Assembly: GCF_004360155.1 (NCBI RefSeq) | Contig: NZ_ML178722.1 | Location: 1-64,000, forward strand | DNA: 64,000 nucleotides | Direction of reading: 5' to 3' | Source of the DNA: Paraglaciecola marina | GTDB taxonomy: Bacteria; Pseudomonadota; Gammaproteobacteria; Enterobacterales; Alteromonadaceae | Shown: in pieces, positions 25,341 to 34,999 of the stretch | Layout of the letters: each line of letters opens with the position of its first letter | Position numbering within the stretch: the stretch's first letter is position 1 | Made by a program: the position numbers and the translations under genes | Notes under the pieces: generated by a model | Told to the model about the DNA's origin: nothing | Databases searched by the model: none | Seen by the model: the letters and a program-made list of their open reading frames with translations, nothing else

Positions 25341-27770
25341 TTAAAAATGGTAAGTGGCAGTTAACTTAGCATTTCTAGTTTCGCCTGGTAGGCCACCCAA
25401 ATACATCGCTTTACTGTAGTAACTTTCATTCGTTAAATTATCAATATTAAGCTGTAAATCCCAGCTATCTCCCTGATAAGTGACTGCTGCATCCCATACC
25501 GTATATGCCTCAACAATTGCATAATCAATTCCAAATGCAGAAGCTGAAATAGAACGTTCATCCTCATAAGTCATACCTATGCTGAACTTAACAGGGTTAA
25601 TCAAGCCATCGAATTCATAACTATAACTTGTCCACAAACTTGCAAATGTTTCAGGAATACCTTTAGTTTGCTCTTCAGCTTGACTAGCAGCATGATCACC
25701 AGGTTCTGTAATTGCATCTTGATAGGTAGCATTGAAGTTTAGTGACCATTGCTCGTTTAACATCATATTTAAATCCAGCTCAACACCTTGAGTTCTATCT
25801 TGCTCATCGTAATAGTACTCAGGCACATCAATGTTATATGCGGCATCTTCAGGATCATCTTCAAACAAAGGGTTGCTATAACGTAAATTTGTTCGAGCCG
25901 TGTCAAAAAATACAATTGATCCTAAAAGCTCTTCATCAAATGCAGTAAATCGAGCACCCAAATCCCAAGAAACCGATTCAGCATCAGGGCGATTATCATC
26001 GGCACTTAAACTGCCTAAAATACTATAAGCCGTTCTACCTTTTGAATGATTAATAAAGGTAGCTAATTGATCTGAAAATTGATAATTCAACCCTAAGTTA
26101 TAAGTAAAACCATTGTCATCTGTATCATATTCAGGATTGCTATCCGTTGTTTGATTAGTATAAGTTTGTGACACGCCGCTATATGCCCCACCCGCTCTGG
26201 CAGTTAAAGCATCGCTAAAATATACAACTTCTTGAAAGCTCACGCCCCAAGCCGATGCAGTCTTATCATATTTACTGCGAAGCGAGCCAGCTGTAGTATA
26301 ATCTGTAACATAGTCATCGAAAGTACCTGTAGGCCAATTTGGCTCTCGAATATCATAGATGTAGGGTACAGGGTCACTTCTAGTATCGTCCGCATCCCAA
26401 ATAGACAATTGCTGATACTCCATGTCACGATACTCGTAATTAAAGCTCATTAAATGCTCACCCCGTAAAGCACCTGAACTCCAATTATTTCTCAAATCAG
26501 CAAAGTACTGCCAAGTATCTTCTTGCGCGGTAATGTTTCGATACTCTTGGCGACGAGCTGCAAACGGATACAACACATCATCTTCAACTAAAGGTGCCCT
26601 TGGATCGAGGTTTATGACCCCATTGCGATCATGGTAAATATAGTTATAAGCCGCGGTTTGACGTATGTAATCAGTTGAATAACTTCTAAATTGTAACTGG
26701 TGCATCAAAAACCAGTCATCAGCAAGGTCAAGATCCTGACGTGCTTTAATGCGCAGCTCTTCACCATCATTAGGGGTAGAAATAGGCGAGATTAAACTTG
26801 TATCTCCCAAATCATAAGGCTGCCAACCATCGGTAGCTGTTAATGTATCGACTAAGGTTTGTATTTGCTCTTCAGTAAGTTGTAAACCACCTGCATCAGC
26901 GTCACCATTTACAAAGTCATCAGCAGTAATACTGCCCGGCTCTGCATCAAATAAGCTCAAGTCAATTAACCGTACCGGATGCCCAATCGAATCAACCTGA
27001 ATGGCATCATCTATATAGGCTGCTGAAACCAACACTTTATTGTCATCAGAAAAATCATGACTCAAAGATGCATATAGCTCGGCGCGCTCTTGACTAACGT
27101 CACGGTATCCGTCTGTGGTTTCATAATTTGCCACAATACGAAAAGCGGTATCGTCAGTTATACCACCGGTAGCATCTACCATCACACCATAATTGTTCCA
27201 TTGCCCTAATGTGGCACGTACTTCGTAAGCTTCTTCTTGTTGTGGTTTTTTCTCAATTAAGTTGATTACTCCACCAGCATTTCCCATACCATATAGACCT
27301 GTTGCTGGGCCTTTTAATACTTCAACACTTTCAACATTAGTCATAGTACGTGTAGGGTTATAGCTATTTTCTAAATCAGCACCACCATACATTCCATCAT
27401 AAGCATAGTTCACCCCTAAACCACGAATAGATAAGTTATCTCCCACGCCATAGTTGTTACCAGCTTGACTTAAACCACTGACGTTACGTAATGACTCTTG
27501 AAGTGTCGCACCTGCTTGTTCGGTGAATAACAACTTATCAACAACAACAACTGCTGCTGGCGTTTGCATTAAACTCATATTCGACTTAGTCGCAGTACCT
27601 GACTCCATAATCAATTGATTATGCTTGCCATACACAGTTATTTGTTCGAGCTCTGAATTATCTAACTCTTTCACCTCAGTTTCTTGGGCATTTGAATACC
27701 CTGAAATTGAGGTCAAGGCGATTGAAACAGCTAAAGATACTTGCCACGAAGCTTTGTATTTGAAATGCAT
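25341..27770 (-). CDS. TonB-dependent siderophore receptor
   Basis: An 809-residue receptor. It has a signal peptide (about 1-28, ending in SNAQ), a TonB-box-like EQITVYGK, and a plug with MQTPAAVVVVDKLLFTEQA, LSIRGLGVNYAYDGMYGG and VESVEVLKGPATGLYGMGNAGG. The large barrel ends in AKLTATYHF. Plug wording is of the ferric-siderophore class. The first gene of the DUF3649-PepSY-DUF3325 operon, with a Fur box 44-62 bp upstream of the start codon. Ligand not predictable. Confidence 0.92.
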   Translation of the reverse strand: MHFKYKASWQVSLAVSIALTSISGYSNAQETEVKELDNSELEQITVYGKHNQLIMESGTATKSNMSLMQTPAAVVVVDKLLFTEQAGATLQESLRNVSGLSQAGNNYGVGDNLSIRGLGVNYAYDGMYGGADLENSYNPTRTMTNVESVEVLKGPATGLYGMGNAGGVINLIEKKPQQEEAYEVRATLGQWNNYGVMVDATGGITDDTAFRIVANYETTDGYRDVSQERAELYASLSHDFSDDNKVLVSAAYIDDAIQVDSIGHPVRLIDLSLFDAEPGSITADDFVNGDADAGGLQLTEEQIQTLVDTLTATDGWQPYDLGDTSLISPISTPNDGEELRIKARQDLDLADDWFLMHQLQFRSYSTDYIRQTAAYNYIYHDRNGVINLDPRAPLVEDDVLYPFAARRQEYRNITAQEDTWQYFADLRNNWSSGALRGEHLMSFNYEYRDMEYQQLSIWDADDTRSDPVPYIYDIREPNWPTGTFDDYVTDYTTAGSLRSKYDKTASAWGVSFQEVVYFSDALTARAGGAYSGVSQTYTNQTTDSNPEYDTDDNGFTYNLGLNYQFSDQLATFINHSKGRTAYSILGSLSADDNRPDAESVSWDLGARFTAFDEELLGSIVFFDTARTNLRYSNPLFEDDPEDAAYNIDVPEYYYDEQDRTQGVELDLNMMLNEQWSLNFNATYQDAITEPGDHAASQAEEQTKGIPETFASLWTSYSYEFDGLINPVKFSIGMTYEDERSISASAFGIDYAIVEAYTVWDAAVTYQGDSWDLQLNIDNLTNESYYSKAMYLGGLPGETRNAKLTATYHF

Positions 27771-27813
27771 TATTGTGTCCTGAATAATTAAGTCTATAAT
27801 TTTTCAGAATAAT

Positions 27814-27832
27814 AATGATAATCGATATCATT
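27814..27832 (-). promoter_or_regulatory. Fur box
   Basis: AATGATAATCGATATCATT contains TGATAAT-c-GATATCA, 12 of 14 matches to the 7-1-7 Fur consensus, just upstream of the 809-residue receptor gene. Confidence 0.85.
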
Positions 27833-28067
27833 TGCAATAGTCATTAATTCCATAGCTGGGCATTAGCTCAAAAATAAACCATTTAATAACCAGATATAGA
27901 TATTTTTATTAATATGCTGCTGAAACGTTATGTATTTTATAATGAAAGCACCAGCTTCAAAGTAGGGCTGAGGCAATAAGACGCAACTAATTAACTGAGT
28001 CAGCGTTAAGTAAAAATTAATAAGCAACCTACTATTTTTTTCTAAATGAAGGTGTTCGAATGATATT
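27833..28067. other. intergenic DNA between two iron operons
   Basis: AT-rich and gene-free. It separates the receptor operon from the PepSY gene that ends at 28068 on the same strand. No good terminator or further operator is seen. Confidence 0.4.
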
Positions 28068-29219
28068 TTAAGGCTTACTCGATACAGGCCTACGACTTAA
28101 ATATGGTAAAACTAAACGTCTCCATGAGAGTAAAAAACCGGTATAAACTAAAAAACATGCTGCTAGCGAAGCTAAGCCTGCAATAGTTTGCCCAATCAGC
28201 CCATAATATTCACCAGTATGAAGATAACGCCCCACAGTCCAAGCCTGCCCCCCTGGAGTCCAATCGGAATATTTTTGCACCCTCGACACCTCACCGGTAT
28301 TTACGTCAAGAAATAATGCATAAGCATTTTCAGGGTTATTACCAATACTGGGGTCGATATAAAAGCGCAGTTGTCCTTCAACACGACCAAACTCTAGCCA
28401 CATTGAATACCACTCTTGATTGTCACTATCGGCAATATTGGCAGCTGCATATTGTTTTGCTTCTTGAAATAAAGCTTCATAGGAAAACGCCCCTGTTACT
28501 AATTCAGGTAATGCTTCTCTCTTTGGACGTTTTGCTGGTTCCTCATTATAGAAACCATATAAGGTTTGGTTAACCCAATCAAAGTGAAAAATAGTTGCAG
28601 TACTTACCACAACCAAAAGGGGTATTAACGCCCAAAAACCAAATACATGATGCCAGTTGAAATACTTAGCGTGGCGATTTTTAGGATTCGTTTTAAATAG
28701 TAAATGAGGCTTAATAGCCGACCAACGAGACTTCCGGGGCAACCATAGATACGCCCCCGATATAATCAAAAACAGAAATAAAACATTACTGTAAGCCGTA
28801 ATTTCTTTACCAACAGCTTTCTCTTCGCCATGTAAAGCAAGCCATCTATGTAAATCAGTTATGATATGAAATGCTTCACCCAGCCAACTTTGTCCAGTCT
28901 CTATAATGTCTCCCGAGTAGGGAGAAATTAAATAACGCTGAGGGCCAGCCCATGCAGGGATGGGCCTACCGGTTTCATTAACCCAACGTATGTAAAAATG
29001 AGTTTCTTGTGGATGCATATATTGCAGTTTGGCTAATACTTGGTCTGTGGTGTACCTTTGCTGATTATCCAAGGGCACAGAAACATGGCGAGCTTCATCC
29101 CAATCTTTAATCTGCTTTTCATAGGTCAGCAAAACCCCCGTAACCGACATAATAAACACTACGACCCCAACCGATACGCCCACCACCAAGTGAGCCCAAA
29201 ATATAGTTTTACGTAACAT
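28068..29219 (-). CDS. PepSY-associated membrane protein
   Basis: A 383-residue PepSY_TM protein. Helices lie near residues 8-33, 139-157, 195-215 and 345-367. Periplasmic loops carry PepSY-like segments (RYLISPYSGDIIETGQSW; ALFLDVNTGEVSRVQKY), and His-rich membrane edges (ITDLHRWLALHGEE; FNWHHVFGFW; GRYLHTGEYYGLIG) are compatible with heme or electron transfer. It lies about 200 bp after the TonB receptor that ends at 29422 and probably works with it. A candidate terminator hairpin lies between them, so it may be expressed at a lower level. Confidence 0.85.
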   Translation of the reverse strand: MLRKTIFWAHLVVGVSVGVVVFIMSVTGVLLTYEKQIKDWDEARHVSVPLDNQQRYTTDQVLAKLQYMHPQETHFYIRWVNETGRPIPAWAGPQRYLISPYSGDIIETGQSWLGEAFHIITDLHRWLALHGEEKAVGKEITAYSNVLFLFLIISGAYLWLPRKSRWSAIKPHLLFKTNPKNRHAKYFNWHHVFGFWALIPLLVVVSTATIFHFDWVNQTLYGFYNEEPAKRPKREALPELVTGAFSYEALFQEAKQYAAANIADSDNQEWYSMWLEFGRVEGQLRFYIDPSIGNNPENAYALFLDVNTGEVSRVQKYSDWTPGGQAWTVGRYLHTGEYYGLIGQTIAGLASLAACFLVYTGFLLSWRRLVLPYLSRRPVSSKP

Positions 29220-29348
29220 GGGTACCCTATGTTTTTTATAAATAGGAAGTCTTTGCTTCCCTTGTGTTAATAAGAGCTTCTATAAGGCTTTGAAACTAAC
29301 AAAACCTATCACTTTCTAAAGCACTAAAAGCTCTTGGCACATTTACCA

Positions 29349-29384
29349 AAACGCTCCAGCATCGCAAACGAGACTAGAGCGTTT
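29349..29384 (-). terminator. hairpin terminator or attenuator after TonB receptor
   Basis: AAACGCTC and GAGCGTTT form an 8-bp stem with a 20-bp loop. On the minus strand the hairpin is followed by a short TTTT. Possibly partial termination before the PepSY gene. Confidence 0.5.
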
Positions 29385-29421
29385 CAAGATTTATAAATCT
29401 TTACAGATTATTAAATTATCA

Positions 29422-31470
29422 CTAAAAATCAAAGGTAACAGATACTCTAATATCGCGACCCGCTTCATCTGGTCCCACTACCGAACCAAATACTTCGCTA
29501 TAGTCAGCAACACTAGAGTGATCTATGTATTGTTCGTTTAGCAAGTTAGTAACGACTAGATTCACTTTAAAATTAGGCGCCACTTCAAAATCTAGATAAG
29601 CGTCAACCGTTGTGTAGGCAGGTTTGGTTAAACGATAAATCGCATCTGTCCAACCGGCTTCCAGCGCTCCGTGCAGGGTATCGATACTGAGTGAATTTAC
29701 ATGATTAATACTTGCACCAATGATTAAATCATCAGTTACATTATAATCAGCACCCAGTAACCAGGTATCACCGCGACTATTTCCTAAACCATCAAACTCA
29801 TAGCCATTGATATCAATAGATGAATAACTAGCATTACTATATAAGTCATCTCTAGGCGCAAGTTCGGTAGATACTGATGAATAACCAAGGAATAAGTCGA
29901 TGTCGCCAACTTGGTATGCTACATCAAATTCAAAACCGGCCGTATCAAGCTCACCTATGTTGGTATAAATGGCATCACCATTAAAGTCAGCTGAAATAAC
30001 ATCATCTATGGTAGAGTTGAATACAGTAAATTTAGCATTTAAATTGTCATCGCTATACTCAATAGACGCTTCAATATTAGCTACTGTTTCAGGGACTAAA
30101 TCTTCATTTACTACAGGTAGACCTTTCCAAAGCACACCATCTATAGTGAAACCGTCTCCAATCTCTTTACCTCTGGCAGCTTGCGCATAACCTAGACCTA
30201 TAGCCCATTCGTCGCTTAAGGTATATAAAGCCCCTAGGTTAAAACTGACTTCGTTATCGTCGAGTGATACTGCTTCAGCCGTTACTAGATCTCCATAATA
30301 CTCTTCAAGTAAGATGCTTTGATCAAAAGTGTATTTGTCAAAACGCACACCATAACTTACTAATAAATCAGACGTGATATCACTATGGCCTTGACCATAA
30401 ACGCCAAGTACAGTGCCTTCTTCTCTATTTTCAACAGGACCTCCAACAGAGCCACTTTCCACTTCATCGCTGCGATAGTCCACCCCGTAAACAAATTTAT
30501 GGTTAGTCAGTTCAGTGGTGTTGCGTATGTCTAAGCCAAAGGTGTCTATATCTGCTAACCAAGCAAAACGACCACCACTAAAAGACGAGTTTGTTTGGTA
30601 GGCTGTTGCTTCAAGGTATACTGCATTATCGTAATCAAACGCATAGTTGGCCACGTAGGTTTCACGCTCTGCTTCACTTGAATAAAGTGCAGCCCCTTCT
30701 GCTACCATCCAGTTTGGACGAGCCGAAAACTCTCCTTCTTCATCACGCTGCTCAACACTAAAAGACAAATAGTGATGTTCACCAATTGTGCCGCTACCTT
30801 TTAAAAATAATAAATCTTGGTCTGCAGCTGAGCCGAGAATTTCCTCGCCATCACCATTTTCCATATTGTCACGATTTATCGTGCTGTAATAACCTAATAG
30901 TCCCCAATCATCACTTACCTTACCGTAAACGCTTCCACTTAAGCGTGTGCCGTTATTGCTAAAGTAATTGGCTTTTACGCGTCCGCCAAATTGCTCTTCA
31001 TCACTTAACAAGTCTTGAGCGTCTTTCGTCTTAAAGCTAATTGACCCACCAATAGCGCCTGGGCCACTCGTTGCCTCTCCAGCTCCTGCTTGTACATCAA
31101 TTTGCTTCAACAAATCAGGATCTAAGGTCACACGGCCAACGTGGTGGAATAAAGTCGATGTTTGTTGTGCACCATCTACCGTAACATTAAGGTATGAGTC
31201 TTCTAATCCACGAATATATATTTTTTGTGCTACACCTACAGAGCCGCCTACTGCAACTGAAGGGGTTGTACGGAAGATATCGGCTAAGTCATTTGCTTGA
31301 AATTGCTCTAAGTCTTCAGCGGTGATCACTAAGTTGGAGGCCGCACCTACAACTGAGATTTTCTCAACTGCAGCGGCATTCTCTGATTCTTGGACTGCGG
31401 CAAAAGTAAGACCACTAGAAAGCGCACAAGCTGCGCTTATCAGTGTTAAATTAAGTGTTAAATTTTTCAA
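29422..31470 (-). CDS. TonB-dependent receptor (heme- or iron-type), TTG start
   Basis: A 682-residue receptor. Translation starts at TTG 31470, supported by GGAG 6 bp upstream and an immediate signal peptide (MKNLTLNLTLISAACALSSGLTFA). The plug has DLADIFRTTPSVAVGG, IYIRGLEDSYLNVTVDGAQQ and IDVQAGAGEATSGPGAIGGS; the barrel ends in DIRVSVTFDF. The IRGLED..V.VDG..Q pattern recalls the heme/hemoglobin receptor group, but the usual heme motifs were not confirmed. A Fur-type box lies about 40 bp upstream. The next gene on the strand is a PepSY membrane protein. Confidence 0.88.
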   Translation of the reverse strand: MKNLTLNLTLISAACALSSGLTFAAVQESENAAAVEKISVVGAASNLVITAEDLEQFQANDLADIFRTTPSVAVGGSVGVAQKIYIRGLEDSYLNVTVDGAQQTSTLFHHVGRVTLDPDLLKQIDVQAGAGEATSGPGAIGGSISFKTKDAQDLLSDEEQFGGRVKANYFSNNGTRLSGSVYGKVSDDWGLLGYYSTINRDNMENGDGEEILGSAADQDLLFLKGSGTIGEHHYLSFSVEQRDEEGEFSARPNWMVAEGAALYSSEAERETYVANYAFDYDNAVYLEATAYQTNSSFSGGRFAWLADIDTFGLDIRNTTELTNHKFVYGVDYRSDEVESGSVGGPVENREEGTVLGVYGQGHSDITSDLLVSYGVRFDKYTFDQSILLEEYYGDLVTAEAVSLDDNEVSFNLGALYTLSDEWAIGLGYAQAARGKEIGDGFTIDGVLWKGLPVVNEDLVPETVANIEASIEYSDDNLNAKFTVFNSTIDDVISADFNGDAIYTNIGELDTAGFEFDVAYQVGDIDLFLGYSSVSTELAPRDDLYSNASYSSIDINGYEFDGLGNSRGDTWLLGADYNVTDDLIIGASINHVNSLSIDTLHGALEAGWTDAIYRLTKPAYTTVDAYLDFEVAPNFKVNLVVTNLLNEQYIDHSSVADYSEVFGSVVGPDEAGRDIRVSVTFDF

Positions 31471-31509
31471 AAAAAGCTCCGTTAGAATAAAACTACAACA
31501 AAATACTAT

Positions 31510-31524
31510 TGAGAAGTATTCTCA
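31510..31524 (-). promoter_or_regulatory. Fur-type box of the TTG-started receptor
   Basis: TGAGAAGTATTCTCA is a perfect palindrome with 11 of 14 matches to the Fur consensus TGATAAT-n-ATTATCA, 40 bp upstream of the receptor start. Confidence 0.7.
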
Positions 31525-31614
31525 TTCAATCAATTTGGAAAAGGTACTACTTTTACAATTGTTACATTTGGGCTAATCACTCATTGGCTACTCATGACAA
31601 ATAGATAACAATCA

Positions 31615-31645
31615 AATGCAAATAACATTCATTCTTATTTGCATT
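31615..31645 (+). promoter_or_regulatory. inverted repeat upstream of the fumC operon, Fur-like
   Basis: AATGCAAATAA and TTATTTGCATT are perfect 11-bp arms around a 9-bp centre (CATTCATTC). The middle is a weak match to a 19-bp Fur box, and the arms resemble the TTTGCA flank seen at the two other operators of this region. Placed 50-80 bp before the first gene of the fumC unit. Confidence 0.55.
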
Positions 31646-31696
31646 AAAGTCTGTTTATTATAGATTGTTTAAAAAACTAGAGAGGGGCTTGGTTAT

Positions 31697-32080
31697 ATGG
31701 GTTACAAATTTATTTCTAATTCAACTCAAATAGAGACCTATTTATATGAAAACAAAATGTCTAATGAAGAAATCAAACTAGAAGATAAAATTAGGTTCGG
31801 GTTAGAGCCAGATAACCCAACACTATTAAAAAAATATTTACGTGTGGACAATAGACTATTAGTTAACCAAAAAAGAGCTCTTTTACTATCACACTTTAAT
31901 CTACTCTTAGATACCGCAGCTGATGAATACCTTCCCTTACACTGGCGTACGCAGTGCTATGACCATATTCATCAACCTTTATTTTCATTACAGCGGATTA
32001 CTCGTTCAGTCTCGGAAAAATCTGAATTAGCCCGTCTATTTAAAGAACTTCGAATTATGGGGCATTATTTGTTCCATTAG
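31697..32080 (+). CDS. small conserved-type protein upstream of fumC (FagA-like position)
   Basis: A 127-residue cytosolic protein with no signal peptide. It is rich in Leu, Arg and Glu and largely helical (LEDKIRFGLEPDNPTLLKK; QKRALLLSHFNLLLDTAADE; HWRTQCYDHIHQPLFSLQRI). It begins 51 bp after a Fur-like inverted repeat and 64 bp before fumC. In Pseudomonas the Fur-regulated fagA-fumC-orfX-sodA operon begins with a similar small gene, so it may be a FagA counterpart, but this rests on position and size only. An alternative start is Met21. Function unknown. Confidence 0.65.
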   Translation: MGYKFISNSTQIETYLYENKMSNEEIKLEDKIRFGLEPDNPTLLKKYLRVDNRLLVNQKRALLLSHFNLLLDTAADEYLPLHWRTQCYDHIHQPLFSLQRITRSVSEKSELARLFKELRIMGHYLFH

Positions 32081-32144
32081 TATTATCTCTATAAAAAGTC
32101 ATATTTATAAATATGTATCTAGATTATCAAAAGAGGAAAAATCT

Positions 32145-33527
32145 ATGACATCAAACCGTATTGAACGAGATAGCATGGGCGAATTAGCTGTCCCAACTGA
32201 TGCACTATATGGAGCGCAGACTCAACGGGCCATAAATAACTTTCCAGTTAGTCAACAAGCCATGCCTGAGTCTTTTATCCGTGCATTGATCAAAATAAAA
32301 TCAGCTGCCGCTACCGCAAACGTTAAGCTTGGCGCTATTCCAGATAAGATGGGGGCTGCTATTAATCAGGCAGCTACAGGCCTGCTAGCTGATGAAAGGT
32401 TAATGAGTCACTTCCCAGTAGATATTTTTCAAACTGGATCAGGTACAAGCTCGAACATGAACGCTAACGAAGTATTATCTACCCTTGCAACGAATTTGTA
32501 CGGAGATAAAGTTGGGCCAAATGATCATATTAATTATGGTCAAAGTAGTAATGATGTTATCCCAACCTGTATTCATGTAAGTGCTGCTATAGAGCTAAAC
32601 ACCAAACTCCTTCCAGCTTTACAACACCTATCGGTAACCATTAAACAAAAAGCCAGTACAGTGAGACACCATGTAAAAACAGGGCGCACCCATTTAATGG
32701 ATGCCATGCCGGTAAGGTTTAACCAAAGCTTACTTAGCTGGGCGAATCAAATCGATCAAAATATAGTGCATATTGAATCCCTACTCCCAGACTTGCATAG
32801 CCTAGCTCAAGGAGGTACAGCTGTAGGTACAGGTATTAATGCTCACCCAGACTTTGCAGACGAGTTCAGCCAAGAGCTTAGCCAGCTAACAGGGTTAACC
32901 TTTACTCCAGCAGAGAATTTTTTCAGCCACATTGGTAGCCAAGATATTGCGGTGTCGTTATCTGGACAATTGAAAACCACAGCGGTTTCTATCATCAAAA
33001 TTGCTAACGATTTACGTTGGATGAACTCAGGCCCATTAGCAGGCCTGGGCGAAATAGAACTAGAAGCGCTGCAACCTGGCTCGTCTATCATGCCTGGCAA
33101 GGTCAACCCAGTTATCCCAGAAGCCGCCGCTATGGTTGGTGCCCAAGTAATAGGCAACGACACCACTATTAGTATTGCTGGGCAATCAGGTAACTTTGAA
33201 CTAAACGTGATGCTACCTGTGATAGCCCATAATTTGCTAAACAGTATTGAGCTACTTAGTAATGTAAGTGAGTTATTGGCAGATAAGGCTATAGCAACCT
33301 TTGTGGTAAAAGAAGAAAAACTTAAAGAAGCATTAACCCGTAACCCTATTTTAGTCACCGCCCTAAACGCAGTGATTGGTTATGAAAAAGCAGCTAAAAT
33401 AGCCAAACTCGCTTACGCTGAAAACCGCGCGATTATTGAGGTGGCAAGTGAAGAAACAGGCATGGATAAACAAGAATTAGCGAAATTGCTGGATCCTGAA
33501 AAACTCACCCACGGCGGCATACAATAA
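32145..33527 (+). CDS. fumC: class II fumarate hydratase, iron-independent
   Basis: A 460-residue FumC, which interconverts fumarate and malate in the citric acid cycle without an iron-sulfur cluster. It has the substrate-binding GSGTSSNMNANEV, GQSSNDVIPT, GRTHLMDAMPVR and the family signature GSSIMPGKVNP (about 313-323). Length is normal. It is placed in an apparent Fur-controlled unit behind a small gene, matching the known strategy of replacing iron-sulfur fumarases when iron is scarce. A gaggaaa ribosome binding site precedes the ATG. Confidence 0.96.
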   Translation: MTSNRIERDSMGELAVPTDALYGAQTQRAINNFPVSQQAMPESFIRALIKIKSAAATANVKLGAIPDKMGAAINQAATGLLADERLMSHFPVDIFQTGSGTSSNMNANEVLSTLATNLYGDKVGPNDHINYGQSSNDVIPTCIHVSAAIELNTKLLPALQHLSVTIKQKASTVRHHVKTGRTHLMDAMPVRFNQSLLSWANQIDQNIVHIESLLPDLHSLAQGGTAVGTGINAHPDFADEFSQELSQLTGLTFTPAENFFSHIGSQDIAVSLSGQLKTTAVSIIKIANDLRWMNSGPLAGLGEIELEALQPGSSIMPGKVNPVIPEAAAMVGAQVIGNDTTISIAGQSGNFELNVMLPVIAHNLLNSIELLSNVSELLADKAIATFVVKEEKLKEALTRNPILVTALNAVIGYEKAAKIAKLAYAENRAIIEVASEETGMDKQELAKLLDPEKLTHGGIQ

Positions 33528-33557
33528 CCATTACTGGTAAAACTTTTTATATAACAA

Positions 33558-33596
33558 CCATTCAGCACCACAGGGGTTAATCCAAGTGCTGAATGG
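33558..33596. terminator. long hairpin between convergent fumC and sensor kinase
   Basis: CCATTCAGCAC and GTGCTGAATGG, exact 11-bp arms with a 17-bp loop. U-runs are poor, but the position suggests a bidirectional transcription barrier. Confidence 0.55.
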
Positions 33597-33598
33597 CA

Positions 33599-34999
33599 TC
33601 ATGCGTATTCACTCACTATAGGTAGCTCAATACTAATCTTTAAACCCAAAATTTTACCTTCATGTGAGTAATGATTACTGGCTTTTATATTGCCTTTCAC
33701 GGCTTCTATTTGTCGCTGAGCTAAGGCTAGTCCTAAACCAAAACCATTACGTTTTTGCCCCACTTTAAGCTCTCTTTGAGCATCAGACAAAGTACGGGCC
33801 TTATCTACCCGAAAAAATGGTTTAAAAATTTCTTCAAGTAGTTCTTCAGGTACCCCCTGCCCCTCATCCTCAATAACTAGTGAATACAGTGTGTCGGTTT
33901 TAGATAGAAATACAGTCACCTGTTTAGTGAGTGGCGTATGATGCAGTGCATTGCGGATAACATTTTCTATAGCCTGCCCAAGTGCTCTTTGACTACTGTT
34001 TTTGATTACAGCTTGTTCTGGCAAATTAGCAATAAGGGTATGATTTGAGTATTCAAAGCGCGAGTCCTCGCAAATCACATTGATAAGCTCTGCTAAATCA
34101 AAGGTTTCATTGTTAAGCTTTGGCCGCTCTGTGTCTAAGTAAGCAAGTGTTAATGCATCTTCTACCAACTCCCGCATATTGGCTGCTTCGTATCTAAGTC
34201 TATCTGCCGCTTTTTTAGGGTCGAGCTGATGCTCTAAAAAATCCACAGCCATATCCATTCTGGTTAAAGGCGTACGTAACTCATGGGATAAGTCAGATAA
34301 CATTTGCCTTTGGCTAGCAATTAATTTACTTGTACGATCGGCCATGTGATCAAAGGTGTCTGCCAGAGCAGTTAATTCGTCGTCTCTCGAATCTAGTGAC
34401 GCATTGATACGCACATCAAAATTACCTTCACTGAATTGTTTGGTAGCATTTTCTAATCGACGTAATGGCGACATCAAATGTTGATACAAGACCAAAGAAA
34501 GCAAAGATAACAAAATCAAAGGCAACGCAAACTTAATAGCTAAACCTGCATGAGTGTAGTATTTTCCAGGTCGCATACGTTGGGGTAATTGGATTAAAAA
34601 GTGGGTATTTTTATCAGTAAAAGGAATATCCATAATGGGATTGTAATCAAAATAAAGATGGATCATCCAGTCAAGACTTCTCCCAAGTTTAATGCCTTCA
34701 ACATACTTATCTCTCAAATCCGAATCAGACACAGTTACCACATTAGAAGCCGCAACCGCCGCCCAAGTTTGCTCCTTTTCTTGTAATTCCTCTAACCAGA
34801 TATCTAATGCATCTTTGCCATGCTTACTATAAATATCTTCAGCTTGTTTGGCGTAATCTTGTAACTCTTGTTTATACTGCTCGTCGATAAAGCTCATGCT
34901 CTGCTCAGCTTGGTTGCTGAGAATATCTATCATCCAAAACAACAAAACAGTACCCGCACCAATAATACAACACAGCTTAATAAGTAGACGGTTCTTCAC
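33599..34999 (-). CDS. two-component sensor histidine kinase
   Basis: A 466-residue membrane kinase. The start is GTG at 34999, overlapping the regulator stop (GTGA). Two membrane helices (about 8-27 and 150-172) enclose a periplasmic sensor of about 120 residues, followed by a HAMP domain (HLMSPLRRLENATKQF), an H-box with H239 in SDLSHELRTPLTRMD, and ATPase motifs ENVIRNALHHTP, EDEGQGVPEE and GFGLGLALAQ. It phosphorylates the OmpR-type regulator encoded just upstream. The setting among Fur-linked genes suggests iron, metal or oxidative input, but the ligand is unknown. Confidence 0.9.
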   Translation of the reverse strand: MKNRLLIKLCCIIGAGTVLLFWMIDILSNQAEQSMSFIDEQYKQELQDYAKQAEDIYSKHGKDALDIWLEELQEKEQTWAAVAASNVVTVSDSDLRDKYVEGIKLGRSLDWMIHLYFDYNPIMDIPFTDKNTHFLIQLPQRMRPGKYYTHAGLAIKFALPLILLSLLSLVLYQHLMSPLRRLENATKQFSEGNFDVRINASLDSRDDELTALADTFDHMADRTSKLIASQRQMLSDLSHELRTPLTRMDMAVDFLEHQLDPKKAADRLRYEAANMRELVEDALTLAYLDTERPKLNNETFDLAELINVICEDSRFEYSNHTLIANLPEQAVIKNSSQRALGQAIENVIRNALHHTPLTKQVTVFLSKTDTLYSLVIEDEGQGVPEELLEEIFKPFFRVDKARTLSDAQRELKVGQKRNGFGLGLALAQRQIEAVKGNIKASNHYSHEGKILGLKISIELPIVSEYA

